Origin: Isoetes taiwanensis
Lineage: Eukaryota > Streptophyta > Lycopodiopsida > Isoetales > Isoetaceae
Direction: 5' to 3'
DNA length: 64,000 nt
NCBI GenBank assembly: GCA_021234155.1
Contig: JAJEKV010000016.1
Location: forward strand, 3,557,896-3,621,895
Shown: in pieces, positions 1 to 10,869 of the stretch
Layout: each line of letters starts with the position of its first letter
Position numbering within the stretch: position 1 is the stretch's first letter
Translations under genes and position numbers: made by a program
The notes under the pieces: model-generated
Databases searched by the model: none
What the model saw: the letters and a program-made list of their open reading frames with translations, nothing else
Told to the model about the DNA's origin: nothing

Positions 1-1
1 A

Positions 2-982
2 ATGCCACGAGTTATTATATCTGACAGGGATCCCAAATTTGTAAGCGCATTCTGGAAAGATTTCTTTGCCACCATCCAGACCAAGCTTGCTATGAGTACG
101 GCATATCATCCTCAAACAGATGGTCAGATACAGCGTACCAATCGCATTATAGAGGATATGCTAAGAAGTTATGTGTGGAGTAAGCAATCACAATGGGCTG
201 ACTATATTTATCTGGTCGAGTTTGCCTACAACAGCATGAAACAGGAGTCTTCCAGAATGTCTCCCTTTATGATAAATTACGGTTATCAATGTCGTACTCC
301 AGACACATGGCATAACCCTGTTTCTAAAGTGGAGGTTTCTCAACAACTCCTCCTGGAGATGCAAGCTCTGGTCGAAGAAGTTCGTGGCTACTTATTAGCT
401 GCATGCAGTCGTCAGAAGAGTGTAGCCGATAAGCACAGAACCCCACGCGTTTTACAGGTGGGCGAATCAGTTTGGCTTAAGATTAAGGTGAAACAAGCCA
501 AGCTTAAGATTGGCAACTGCAAGAAGTTGGCACCCAGATGGGCTGGACCATTGAAAATTACTGAACGTGTTGGAGAGCAGGCATATCGCTTGGATCTGCC
601 GCCCCGCTTGAAGATCCACAAGGTCTTTCACGTAAGTCTTCTGAAACAACACACCCCTGATCCAGAGGAGGTTTTGGATGCCCCAACCCTCCTCGAAATG
701 ACGGAGGAGCAGCTGGAGATAGTGCCCGAAGCTCTTCTTGATCGAGCATATAAACAAACCAGAAGAACTCAAATGTTGCAATACTTGGTTAAGTGGAAGC
801 ACTTACCAGTTGAGGATGCTACTTGGGTGATGAAGATAGACCTTGACAAGCATTATCCGGACTTCATGCGGGAATCTCAAGGCCGCACCATCAACGATGC
901 TATCAACCCCGCAACCGGCGGTAAGCTTGGAAGCTTGATTGCCAAGAGTAGTGCTCTAGAGGGGTACATGCATCGTAAATAA
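2..982 (+). CDS. Chromovirus polyprotein, C-terminal part: integrase core end plus chromodomain (5' end outside window)
   Basis: This is the end of a Ty3/Gypsy Pol polyprotein, open from the window edge to a TAA at 980-982 (326 residues visible; the Met at position 2 is internal, not a true start). The integrase inserts the element's cDNA into host DNA. Visible are ISDRDPKF with the second catalytic Asp (residues 6-13), the STAYHPQTDGQ block (about 32-42), a linker ending in VFHVSLLKQH (about 209-218) and a chromodomain with YLVKWKHLPVEDATW (about 263-277), which in chromoviruses steers insertion to chromatin marks. The residue normally Glu of the DD35E triad reads Gln (QIQRTNR). That would abolish catalysis, but it lies beside a tract that differs in every copy here, so it may be a sequence error. 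This is the only uninterrupted copy of the region in the window. Confidence 0.92.
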   Translation: MPRVIISDRDPKFVSAFWKDFFATIQTKLAMSTAYHPQTDGQIQRTNRIIEDMLRSYVWSKQSQWADYIYLVEFAYNSMKQESSRMSPFMINYGYQCRTPDTWHNPVSKVEVSQQLLLEMQALVEEVRGYLLAACSRQKSVADKHRTPRVLQVGESVWLKIKVKQAKLKIGNCKKLAPRWAGPLKITERVGEQAYRLDLPPRLKIHKVFHVSLLKQHTPDPEEVLDAPTLLEMTEEQLEIVPEALLDRAYKQTRRTQMLQYLVKWKHLPVEDATWVMKIDLDKHYPDFMRESQGRTINDAINPATGGKLGSLIAKSSALEGYMHRK

Positions 983-1561
983 TAATAGTTACCGATGATG
1001 AGATCACCTTGTGTTCTCTAGGACGTGGTGTACTGTCAATGTTGACCTGACCACGACTTGTTTGGAGAGCATATAGTAATCGGCTGCGTTCATCTCGGCT
1101 ATAAGGGGAACTTGACCATTCCCTATACCACAATGAATTGCAAACCATAGACATGATAGGTTCCCAGGTAGATAGAATTTTCTTTCATTTATTATAAGGG
1201 GGTGGTCCCTTCAACCACAACCTAATTATATATACTGATATACTGACATGTGCAGGCCAGTGAGCAGTACGTGACCTGCCCATGTTAGAGGGTTGCTGAT
1301 GGCCCGAACTCTTCAGTTTTATTTTGTCTACATGTTTTGTTTCTTCTTACTCCGTTTTTTATATTGGACTTAGGTCCTTGAACTTTGGATTATGATAATC
1401 ATGTGAAAATGCACCTTGGTGCTTAAACTGTTTCAACTTTAAGGTTTTAATATAATATTACTTCGGAAAAATAAGGGATTACCTTCCTCCTTTAATGTCA
1501 TATCCTATAAGTCTATCTAACCCTAATGCTGAGGACAGCATTAATTCTAAGGAGGGGAGAA
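983..1561 (+). other. Chromovirus 3' noncoding region with polypurine tract
   Basis: The 580 bases between the polyprotein stop and the 3' LTR contain no supported gene. The last bases, about 1549-1561 (AAGGAGGGGAGAA), are a polypurine tract directly abutting the LTR, which is where plus-strand DNA synthesis is primed. The same arrangement is seen before the LTRs at 24861 (degraded) and 50950. Confidence 0.75.
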
Positions 1562-1574
1562 TGTGACGTTCCAA

Positions 1575-1601
1575 GTATTTATACGGTATATGTATAAATA
1601 C
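1575..1601 (+). promoter_or_regulatory. Inverted repeat with TATA-like core near LTR start
   Basis: GTATTTATAC and GTATAAATAC form a perfect 10-base inverted repeat around a 7-base spacer, starting 13 bases into the LTR. The arms are intact in all five LTRs in the window while the spacer varies. The right arm contains TATAAATA. A role as promoter or protein-binding palindrome is inference. Confidence 0.45.
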
Positions 1602-2930
1602 ATTGACACGTCACCCAGTACAGATACGCCACCATGGGGTATGGTAACCTAGGGGGTTGACATAAAAGGGATTTAATTAGCTATGTTAATTAAACCATTA
1701 AGGATAATAACCTATGATTAAGGAAATTAATAATTAAGAAGGATAATTAAGCAAATTATGGTTTAGGAAGGCGCCACCTAGCCAAACTCGATTGGCCAGC
1801 ATGGGGACTACTATTTGGATCCAATTAGGTGGATCACCACCCCCGTATCAGCCAGAATCGAACCAGTTGAGCGCCCAAGGAGCAGTTGAGCGCCCAAGCA
1901 CTGTTGCTGACCTCACCAAAATCACTAAACAACCACTAGCTGTTGCTGCCGCCCTATCTACAGCACCATGGAAGCACCCCAGGATAACGGTTCCAGCCGA
2001 AACACGGGTTAGTAGTAGATTAGCTTGTGAATTGTAGGATAGTACTTCAGTACTCTCTTTGCTGATCGCTTTTGTTGAGATTAACCCTTCTTTGGTATTT
2101 AAGATTACATTTCAATTATGGATTCTGTTATGATGGATGGATGGATGTGTGTATGAAAGTAGCTCTGTTAAACTTCCATAAAGCAGGGATTAGAGGGGGG
2201 GTAGAGACCGCTGTGCCATATGCTTTAGTATGCTCCTAGTAGCTCCTTTAGTTCCAAGTTGTTGCGGCCTGTGTACAAGAGCCCACCGGGTCGTAGATGC
2301 TATGGTCTGGCTTAGCACCAGATAAGGGACACAGTGGTGAAGTGGGGGTGGGGTCTTGCACGAACATAAAAGGCTCCTGAGACTCCTACAATGGGCTAGG
2401 CCTGATAGCCGGTCACGTGGAGGGCCGGGTATGGGTCTGACACTCCCTGGGTGTAGAGATGTGATTCGTATGGAGCATCTTGCACTTTGAGTAGATTTAG
2501 GGTGAGTAAGTTGGGTACGGATGCGGGGGTCGCTGATGCGGCACGTATTCTCTAGCTCACCCATGGAACCACTGTGATCCTGGAAGGGGACACTTCCCTG
2601 ACCTGCCTCATCGGACTGGGGCGTCATGAACCCTAGAGTAGGCTCAGACGGGTGATACCATGAGTCTGCGTATCCGGAAGGCTATAGCGAAGCCATAGCG
2701 TGAATCGACCCATCTGCAAAGTGTGCACAGGAGGGGCGAATGGAGTGGACAACCCTAGCCGATGTTCTATGCCAGCCAACACCATGTCAAGACTCAGTCT
2801 GCTGATCTCTTGAGGCCCAGCCGTCAGTCGGTCCTCACTAGAGTCTGAGCCGGGTAGAACCTGAGGTTCGGGGTGTTTTCTTAGTTTAGATGCATATTCT
2901 TTGCCGTTGGTATTTGGACGGATGCGCCAC

Positions 2931-5859
2931 CATTAGAGAAAATATGGGGTCTCCAAAGGGCCCTTTATGAAAATAGAGAAAATCCACATCAGCTTTTTGC
3001 TTTGGCCAATCAGAGATGAGTGCTTTTGTTCTTAATACATACATACCTGCCATAATATATTAGCTTTGGTAGCCACATGTCTTATTTCGATAGGCTCTCT
3101 TTTCCCTAGGGAGTCTCCCAAATCTATCACATTTTCCTATGCGAATCCCTAAACATTTCCCAATAGAGATATGAAGCTCACGTGCAATTAATTTTGGTTG
3201 GTGCTCTTTATTTGTGTTTTGGCGGGGTTGAGTTTGTGTGGGAAACTACATGGTTTTGAAATTGTAGGCTATTATGGGAAACCCTATCCCAAAGCACAGA
3301 AGAACTGGTTCTAATCTCTCAATCCGCTTCCCTCCATTCCCATTTCCCTCCATTCTGGCTTATCTCTTATATCTCTATTGTGTGGGGCGTTGCGTTCGTG
3401 CTTGACCGTTGCCCTGGTAACTTTTGCATTGAAGATTGTCTTTTAACGAATCTTTACTAACAAATTTCTATTGCTTTGTAGCAATGTCGAGGATACGGGC
3501 ACCCATTTTCCTGCTCTCAAGATCTCTAATTTGCACGATGAGAATGGCTCTTAGAAAAATTCATCTCTCTAGTTTTATCTAGATCGGAGGTATGACAGTC
3601 AAGGATTCATTCGCAAAGCATGCTTATAATGCTCTACATGGCAGCCGAATTATATGAGGAAGAGTTGCAGCATTTCAAAGCATTTGGAATAGGTATAATA
3701 AGAATGAGTATTCCTAAAAGATCGAATGATAATCCCCCGGTTACTTCAGGTTCAATTCCTGAGTTCTTGCTACAGTACAGAGTCCAGTTGTTTAGTCTTG
3801 ATGGTACTTTTATTTATGGCTAAGTTATTCTTGTTTGCATGGGACACTTGTTGGCAAAGAACATCTGCACTCAGTTCTTGAGAGAAATATGGTAACAAAT
3901 TCTGGATCATGTCAAGAATGGCCAATATATGAGCATCTTACATAAATAGAAATTCATTCGTTAAACTGTCATGGTGATTTCAGATCTGAATGGAATGTAG
4001 TTGCTCTGCAAAGTCTTTAATGGTATAACGCTTACTTATGCAGGTAGTAACTTGTGGTAGTGTACCTCTTGATTCATCCTACCAAAATGTAGACCATTGT
4101 GCAGACCTATTTGCTGACCTATTTGCAGACTATGCAGACCTATTTGCTGCATTCCAAGACATAAGCTAGAAAACGTTTGAGCATCCATAACATCCTTTGC
4201 CATGTACCTGTGGTAATTATTCTAAATGTTGGAAATTGGCAGTTGTCAGCTCACATGGAGCCTTTGCTACATGCTTATTCAGAATGAACTTGATGGTTTA
4301 TATGGAGTTCTTCAGTCACACAAAGTATGTGCTATCATCTGTATGCATCATCTTCACATGGTTCAGAGTATTGCTAAGAGAATTGTGTGTGCAGTAAGCA
4401 ACAGTAAGAATGACGTCTTCCAAGACCAAAAATCTTCTTTAAATAGTCTGATGTTCGTCCAATAAGGCAGAGTATATTGGATATCTTGTATGTGGAAACA
4501 AAGTGCTTATTTACAGTGACTGTCCCATAGCAGCTCATGCTTTTGTTATGATAAATTTCCAAGATGGCAGATGAAGCAATATCTGAAAAGTAGCATTTGT
4601 AGATACCCTGGCTTACGTAACTCATTGACTAATGCTGATTCGAAGTGTTTCAGTTGCAGTGTTTTGCCTGAAAGAAGGTATCTAATTTAGGATGATATGA
4701 AGGCTCATTGCTTTTGTTTCATCATAACATTACTACTGCATACCTTGGCATAACAGAGTTTTCCTCAAGAGCTAGTAAATTTCCAGAGCTTGTTTTCTTT
4801 ACGAGTTGGGCTTGAAGGTGAGTTGAAAGTATGAGTTTACAGCGTGGCCATGAGCTTGTAGTCTGAACATGGCAATACAAGAAAAATTTCACACATGCAT
4901 ATGAATATCTAAGTACTCATGTCTGTTTGACAATATTGGATAGCCCATTTTGTTTGATATAAAGGTGGAGATAAGCTGCTTGGCGCTTTTGACTGCAAGT
5001 TTGGGACTTGCATTCTTTTGGACAAGGCCACATTACTATGGACAAGGTTCTAATCGTTGCATATATGCACTCAACCATTTCCCAAGAGACAGATTAAATA
5101 TTGTTTAGGGATGACCTTTTTACAATGAGAGGAGAACAAAGGGAACAAAATTTGTTCATATTTGCTTATAAATTTGACCATATCGCAGTAAAATTCCATT
5201 CGGAAGCTTTCTCTAGTTATATCTGTTCTATGTATATATAAAGAACTCAGGAACTTAGGAACTCTCTGATATATATCTATTCTCTGCAATAAGCTCTCTA
5301 CGATACTATGATAGAGTTAAAATTAAGGCCATCTGATAATGTAATTGACACTGTATGAGCAGTCTGCATCAGAGCAACAAGAATCGAAAATCGGAAATCA
5401 CATCAAACAGCACTTTAAATAGAAGCTACGAGGAAATTTTTCGTGAGGCGTTTCGTGAGAAAGCTATGACGGATTTCGTTGAGGCATTGCGGAACTTGGT
5501 GTCCATGTGCTCTGAGAAAAGAGTGGCAAATTTTACAAACACTGAAATTAAAAGCCTTCAAAAGGTATGGTCAAATACAAATATATTGATATCTAATAAT
5601 AGAGATAAATACTGGAGGAGTAAAATTTGGCATTTATTTCAGACTATGACCCATATCAACTCACAAAATAACTCACACGCTTCCAAATGTCCACATGGCA
5701 GCAAAGGAGCATAAAGGGGGTGGCAAAGATATCACAGATTTGCTATATTAATGCCAAAAATTGACCCAAAGCCTCATATTATATTTTACTAAAAAATACA
5801 ATAATAACAATTTATTATTTCTTAGGGGGCCCTTTGGAGACCCCATATTTTCTCTAATG
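2931..5859. mobile_element. TIR DNA element nested in the 3' LTR (copy 1, 2.9 kb)
   Basis: The ends are perfect inverted repeats of 33 bases: the left begins CATTAGAGAAAATATGG and the right ends with its complement CCATATTTTCTCTAATG; both include GGGGTCTCCAAAGGGCCC or its complement. The flanks GCCAC and CCCCGTGG join to exactly the uninterrupted LTR sequence near 20770, so no target duplication is visible. I recognise no transposase. Inside are only short frames and exon-like patches, for example a CAG/TAG acceptor-like site before 3482 and an open stretch around 4226-4465. It is therefore probably non-autonomous, perhaps carrying captured gene fragments. The superfamily is unresolved; the lack of a target duplication argues against typical Mutator, hAT or Harbinger insertions. 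Confidence 0.8.
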
Positions 5860-6100
5860 CCCCGTGGTGGCATTTACTTATTTATGATATATCTTTGTGT
5901 GCTAACCCTTGTATTCATGCTTAGCTGACGTCGAGCTCATCGGCGTGGGCGAATGACACCTCTGTGTCCTTCACTCGAGCATCTCCCGTAGATGGCCGGT
6001 CGACGGAGGAGGCCCCGCTCAAAGGCGAGATGGTTGCCATGGGGGGAAAGTCCCCCGTATGTATATGGCCGAGGGTCGTATATATTCGGGGAGCATCACG

Positions 6101-6239
6101 GATACATGGCTTACTTTGGAGGCACATTTATTGGACAAGTTTATGTGGCATACCCTTTTTAAAAAGTAAAATCTTAGCTTTATTTGTTTGGGACATATAT
6201 GATCGGTCAGTAGAGTTGAGGAAGGTTACGTTGAAATTG
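6101..6239 (+). pseudogene. Exon-like fragment right of the chromovirus target site (unidentified)
   Basis: The segment continues an acceptor-like TTGCAG at 19402-19407 across the chromovirus insertion point. One frame runs from the GATAC to a TAG at about 6239 and contains GGTFIGQVYVAYPFLKS, which looks like a membrane segment. However, other frames are also open over much of it and the exon phase with the fragment upstream of 19413 is not decisive. No family is recognised. It is conserved at 55478-55620 and, with indels, at 29197-29335. Confidence 0.3.
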
Positions 6240-8441
6240 TAGGCTCCCATTTCATATCGATTTGCTGCAAGTAGGGTTTATCCAAAGGAGTGGCACCCAT
6301 AGACCTAAGCAGTCTGCAACATTAATGCACTATTAAACCTCCTTTAATCATACATTTTCATAGGAGTAGTTTTTCCCATTTTTTTGTTGACAGATACAGT
6401 GTGCAACATAATTGCTCTTTCTTGCATTGTTGTAATTATCATTGTGAATAGCAGAACGCTGAGTTTAAAATTGTACTTGCCTACTTCAAGGAACATATCT
6501 GAAGGAGGTTCTTCTCATAGAGCTGGCTTTGTTGAAAACATTTATCATCAGGCCTGCTACTTCTGGTATGGAATGTTATTGATGGAGAGCTGTAATATAT
6601 ACCCATGTTTGGTTGTTATACCCAAAATTCTACAAATTTCATTAGCTTATTCCGCAAAACATTGCACTGAAATATTATTCACGTCATGGGTTGCCTGGCA
6701 TTTGTTGAATTATTCCTTAAAAAGTGAAAAATCTGGATGTCAAGTCTGACAAATTTGTTATTTTCTTGCAGCAACGTTCAGCTGGCCCTAGCAAACACCT
6801 GCTATTCTGTCGTATCTTTTGCATAGGTAATATTATATTGCATGTAGTTTCCATTGGAAATAGTTGGAAATATGATGCAAAGACAGGTACTCTATTTTAA
6901 AGAATACCACAGGCCAATTGTATTGCACTGTGCAACCACAGTATTTATGGGGCGTTCGCTAGAATTTTTTTCATTCCTATTGCTCATTGTTATCTCCCTT
7001 GCGTCCTTGCATGTTCTCGCATTGTTACGCACATGTAAATTGCTTTGCGGCTTCAATAATGCGGTTCAATAGCAAGGGCGGCTTCAAGAGACTAGATGTG
7101 TAATGTCTTGCACATTTTACTACTTTGATGTCTACCATCTAAAATTCATAAATACATATTATACAACATGATGAACAGGAAGGGATCCTTTCTAGACAGT
7201 CCATTTTTATTCTCATGTTCTACTCTGTCAAAATCATTAACGATATTTATTCTCTCCTCAAGCCCGATATTGAAGATCCCTTCAATATGATATCTAAGTG
7301 CCGCAATGAGTAGCTCATGCTCGAGGCTTTCAGGGTTATTTTCACCATGACATGGCTACTTAGATGTTGGAGCCATTGGGATTTGCATCATGACAAGTTC
7401 AGAAACAAGATATTGACATTATTTTCTTCTTGAGGCAATTCTTCTGTACTTGGATCATACATAAATAGAGCATTTACCTTGGTAAAGGCACAGATTATGG
7501 AACTTAAATGCTGGTATTCTCCTCTAGTGCCTTCATTTATAGTAGATTTGAGCAGCGCAATAATATAAAGCTGACATACACAATTCCCATCTTGCAAAAA
7601 GTACCACTAGACTAAACACTATACGGAACATTTTTTGATATGGATAATTTTCATCAATAAACATGTTGGTAATAATGTTCTTCCCTTTGTGCAACATCAC
7701 CATACACATATATAATTGTCTACTCAACATCCTATATTTCTTGCACATCTAAATTTCAAAAGCCTCTGCTAACCCTAATGCAAAACATTGTTGCCAAAGC
7801 TATAACTCAATTTCGCCTTCTCAATAGCTAGATAATGTTATTATTTTGTTTGGCAATAACGGAAGCTTTAACATTATTCAAAAGCGGATAGAATAGAATA
7901 ATGACTACATTCTAATATTCACTTTGCCAGTGATCCAAGGAAAACTAAATTGATCCAAGGAATCATCAACTCCATCACCCCCCCAGCAGGCACCATTAGT
8001 ATAACAAGTCAAACAATCATGGCATCGTGTCTAAAACATACCCAATAGAATGTATTTTTGATAAAGCCCAGGAATGACACATTTATTTGACAATGTAATT
8101 ACAACCCCCTTCTATTCTCAAATGATTCATGAAATAAGTGGTATTTATTCAAGATATCGTTAGGAAATTTGCGATGGACTAATGCTATCTTAGACCACCA
8201 TTTTCTAGGCTAAATACATTGACTTACAATATGGGTATTCAAGTTTATCGCAGTCTCCACAAAATACCTATACAGTCCCTACCCCAAACTCTCAGTCATC
8301 CCCCAAAACCCCATTTGAATATCAATCCATATCAAACATTCAAACTGCTGATCGTTGTGCCACTATAAATTTCAACACAGATTAGACTCACCACCCAAAG
8401 TCCCAGCTGATTAATAATAGGCTCTTAAGGTTCTTAATAAA
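6240..8441. other. Intergenic or Helitron-body sequence, no supported gene
   Basis: AT-rich sequence with scattered short frames. The longest, at 6384-6749, encodes a 121-residue hydrophobic stretch without a recognised domain. One short segment is exon-like: 6773-6825 has a TTGCAG acceptor and a GTAATA donor around 18 open codons. If the Helitron end at 8469 is genuine, part of this stretch is its body; no 5' TC end could be fixed. Confidence 0.35.
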
Positions 8442-8469
8442 GCCCGGCAATGCCGGGCACCATAACTAG
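8442..8469 (+). mobile_element. Helitron 3' terminus (hairpin plus CTAG end)
   Basis: GCCCGGCAATGCCGGGC (8442-8458) is a perfect GC hairpin with a 3-base loop. It is followed after 7 bases by CTAG (8466-8469) and then a host T. Plant Helitrons characteristically end in a GC hairpin about 10 bases before CTRR, inserted before T. The motif is identical at 57817-57844; in the error-rich copy near 31530-31560 the hairpin is destroyed. The element body should extend leftwards. No Rep/helicase frame is visible, so it would be non-autonomous. Confidence 0.6.
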
Positions 8470-9348
8470 TATATGTTAAAAAATACCTTGTTGCAAGTAA
8501 TATATGCCGACTAAAGAAGGACAAGATCATATTATATATTTTAAGGAACAGCTTTCTTTGATGGGGGATCAAACCTAAGGCTCTTTTTCCACAATAGGCA
8601 TAAAATATGACTGTCGCAATGCAATAAGATAGCATATAAGACTCCATGTCATCTCCACGTCATGTCTCAGATAAAAATCTTTCCCACTAATTTTTATGCG
8701 ACATGTCCTTAATACATAAGACACCTCTTATATTTTTTGCTTTTCCACTGCCCTACATCAAAGATGAAGAAAAACAAGAACATGAAGATAAAAAATGAAG
8801 AACAGCAAGAACGAGAAGATCTCTATGGAGAAGTCAACGGAACCTGGAAATGTGAATCCACAGAAAATGGGAAGAATGGCCTTTCGGATTGAAGAACGCT
8901 GGCTGCAGAAAGAAGAAGTCAGAATTTCCAGATTTTCCAGAACTGTTAATCTGAAATTTCCCATCAGAATTGCCCAAAAAATAACATGCCTTAAGAAACG
9001 AACTGCCCAAAAATGACATGCCTTCCTCTGTGAATGTGTCTGCCTCTTTTAAGAAAAGGGCAGTGGCTTTCTGTTTCAAAGATTCGATAGAATAGGATTC
9101 GCCTGATAAGAAAATTGTTTCAAAGATTCGCCAGCAAAGGGTTTGCCTGCTAAAAAATCAGCATGCCATGTCTTGCTTCTGCCCTCACAGTTTCGACCAA
9201 GTAGAATCGACCTCTGACCAATTCCGGCCCTCTTGAAAATCGACTCTTTTTGATTTCAAACTCTGACTCTCTTGATTCGGGGAGTCCGGCGATTCGAGAG
9301 AGTTCCGTGATAGCGATCGGTGATCTGATCCAACGACTCCTTCCTGCT

Positions 9349-9352
<4 letters not shown>
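8470..9352. other. Noncoding stretch with dispersed-repeat homology
   Basis: No supported gene. About 55 bases starting near 8485 (TTGCAAGTAATATATGCC and following) recur with a few changes at about 16688 and 39602 in a different context, so they belong to a dispersed repeat. A Lys-rich frame at 8795-9016 is present in the third copy (58170-58391) but has no recognisable domain. Confidence 0.4.

Positions 9353-9383
<31 letters not shown>
9353..9383. repeat. Poly(T) tract (31 T)
   Basis: An uninterrupted run of 31 T. In the third unit it is longer and interrupted by one G (58731-58777); in the second it is short (near 32398). It could be the poly(A) tail of a minus-strand retroposon, but no retroposon body is recognised to its right. 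Confidence 0.85.
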
Positions 9384-9385
<2 letters not shown>

Positions 9386-9465
9386 GACATCCTAAGTTTT
9401 CAGAAAAGAATGTCTTTGATTGGATAGGTCTTCATGACTTATTTTGTGGCAGGGGGTTCCCCCTT

Positions 9466-9525
9466 GAAGAAAGAATAAGAATAAGAATAAGAATAAGAAC
9501 AAGAATAAGAATAAGAATAAGAATA
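9466..9525. repeat. (GAATAA)n microsatellite
   Basis: About ten hexamers with one GAACAA variant. The array, including the variant, is present at the same relative place near 32496-32553 and 58856-58914, which confirms that the three spacers are copies of one ancestor. Confidence 0.95.
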
Positions 9526-9539
9526 GATTTTTAGCGTCC

Positions 9540-10821
9540 ACGAGAGATCAATTGGCCTATGGGACCCAAACAAAAAGAAGCGACAAAGCGTATTCTTGCC
9601 GGGGATTAAGAAAACCCCACCCAGAAGGGTTTTGAGGGAAAACCTTAGCGATAATAAGTATCTTTGGCCTATTTATTACAATTGTATAGGACGGTTCAAT
9701 ATCGTCTCGTAGGACACAAGCGAGTCAGGTGCATCTATAACCTCACGGAGGTATGACCCCAACAAACCCACCGGCCGTAATCAATAAGCGATGCAACGGC
9801 TGGCGGGGCACTAGTAATTGAACATATCACTCCGGATATGGGCAAATGCCGGGCGAATCTGGAGGGCATGACATTCATCGTCAATGGCCACGGTGGCAAC
9901 AACTTGGCAAAAGCCTTTGCTCGTGCTTCAGGAGCCCAGCGCCCTGTTTCAATCGCGAGGCGATGTGCACCCGTGCGAATGGAAGCTATAAGTGTGCGTT
10001 CTTCATGGGCATTTGGGTGTACAAATGCTTGGTGTGGGCCTCTTGTGAGCCTAGGATTGACTTGCTGGCGATAGTGTGCGGGTTTAACGTCGTCGAGCCT
10101 CTACATCCAGAGCTTGCGAAGGAAAGTAGCATCTAGGTATAGCTTAAGTGCCTTGCGATCTTTCTTTGTCTTGACCTGGACGCATCTGTTTGCCTGCACA
10201 CCCGCCGTGAGAACCGAGCTTGCTTGCCTTTCTAGCGGGATTTTCGGGCATTGGGGACCCCATCGTGGCCAAAGCAAAAGCAAGCGTGTATTAGCCATAG
10301 CGACCACCTTATGGAAGTAAACGATATGGCGTTCCAATCCCGGGGGGTGCACCTAATATAAAGTCTATATGGCATGTGCGTGCATAGGGTTACAAGAAAC
10401 TATCCCTTATACGGAAAATTCTTAAGAAAATATGCCTCATATATTTCACATACCCCTACCATATTTCCTTTAATATATATATGGAATTCAAGCAAGAAAA
10501 ATATCCCCTCCCATATATGGGTACGGTTTTGGCCCCCCTCCCGTACACTCACATGTTTTCTACGGTTTTTACTGAGTGCACACCCCGGGGTTCCAATGCA
10601 GCCCGTTAAAGGGGTAGAAAGCCTGTCTCCTGGAGTAGGATCTAGTATGGAACTGTGGACTTCACCCCCAGGGCCCGTGCCAAGAAGGCCTTCGCACTTT
10701 TGCTTTCGAGGTCATTCGGTGTTGAGGGATATCCACCGGACCCCGCCACGCCCAATACAAAGGGACTTAACTCCGACCAAGGCCCGAAACAAAGTATTTG
10801 GTGGCCCCGGGCATACAACTA
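9540..10821. other. Moderately GC-rich stretch, no supported gene
   Basis: Contains open frames on both strands, such as 10101-10352 (minus) and 10374-10967 (plus). Frames are not maintained across the three copies, and no domain is recognised. The minus-strand segment with KLYLDATFLRKL is shared between copies 1 and 3 and is the only stretch with some protein-like character. Sequence quality looks poor in parts of this region. Confidence 0.3.
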
Positions 10822-10869
10822 CGCCTTGTGGCTATTCTTACGCATGGCATATAGTGCTTTCCATGCCGT
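10822..10869 (-). pseudogene. LINE reverse transcriptase fragment at the unit junction
   Basis: On the minus strand it reads WKALYAMRKNSHKA, matching WKALYDMQNNSHKAG of the longer LINE at 60277-60985. Only about 16 codons remain. To the right the sequence has no LINE homology, as expected if the tandem-duplication breakpoint cut the LINE here. A degenerate version is present near 33835-33885. Confidence 0.6.

Larger units (their letters stand above)
1562..6100 (+). mobile_element. 3' LTR of chromovirus copy 1, interrupted by a TIR element
   Basis: The LTR starts TGTGACG and ends CATCACG (CATCACA in the copy at 55477), giving near-perfect terminal inverted repeats. Without the nested element (2931-5859) it is about 1610 bp, matching the uninterrupted LTRs at 19414-21012 (1599 bp) and 42164-43776 (1613 bp). 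It is followed by GATAC at 6101-6105, the same five bases that precede the 5' LTR at 19414. It contains a short ATGG microsatellite near 2131-2147. Minus-strand open frames inside it, such as 2190-2627, are not conserved between copies and are not called as genes. Confidence 0.9.

Noticed and set aside
2190-2627. 145-codon minus-strand frame in the LTR
   Set aside because: It lies inside a noncoding LTR and is broken or shifted in the four other LTRs.
9250-9534. Frame with poly-Phe and Ile/Arg repeats, and its counterpart at 58546-58923
   Set aside because: Simply the translation of the poly(T) tract and the (GAATAA)n microsatellite.
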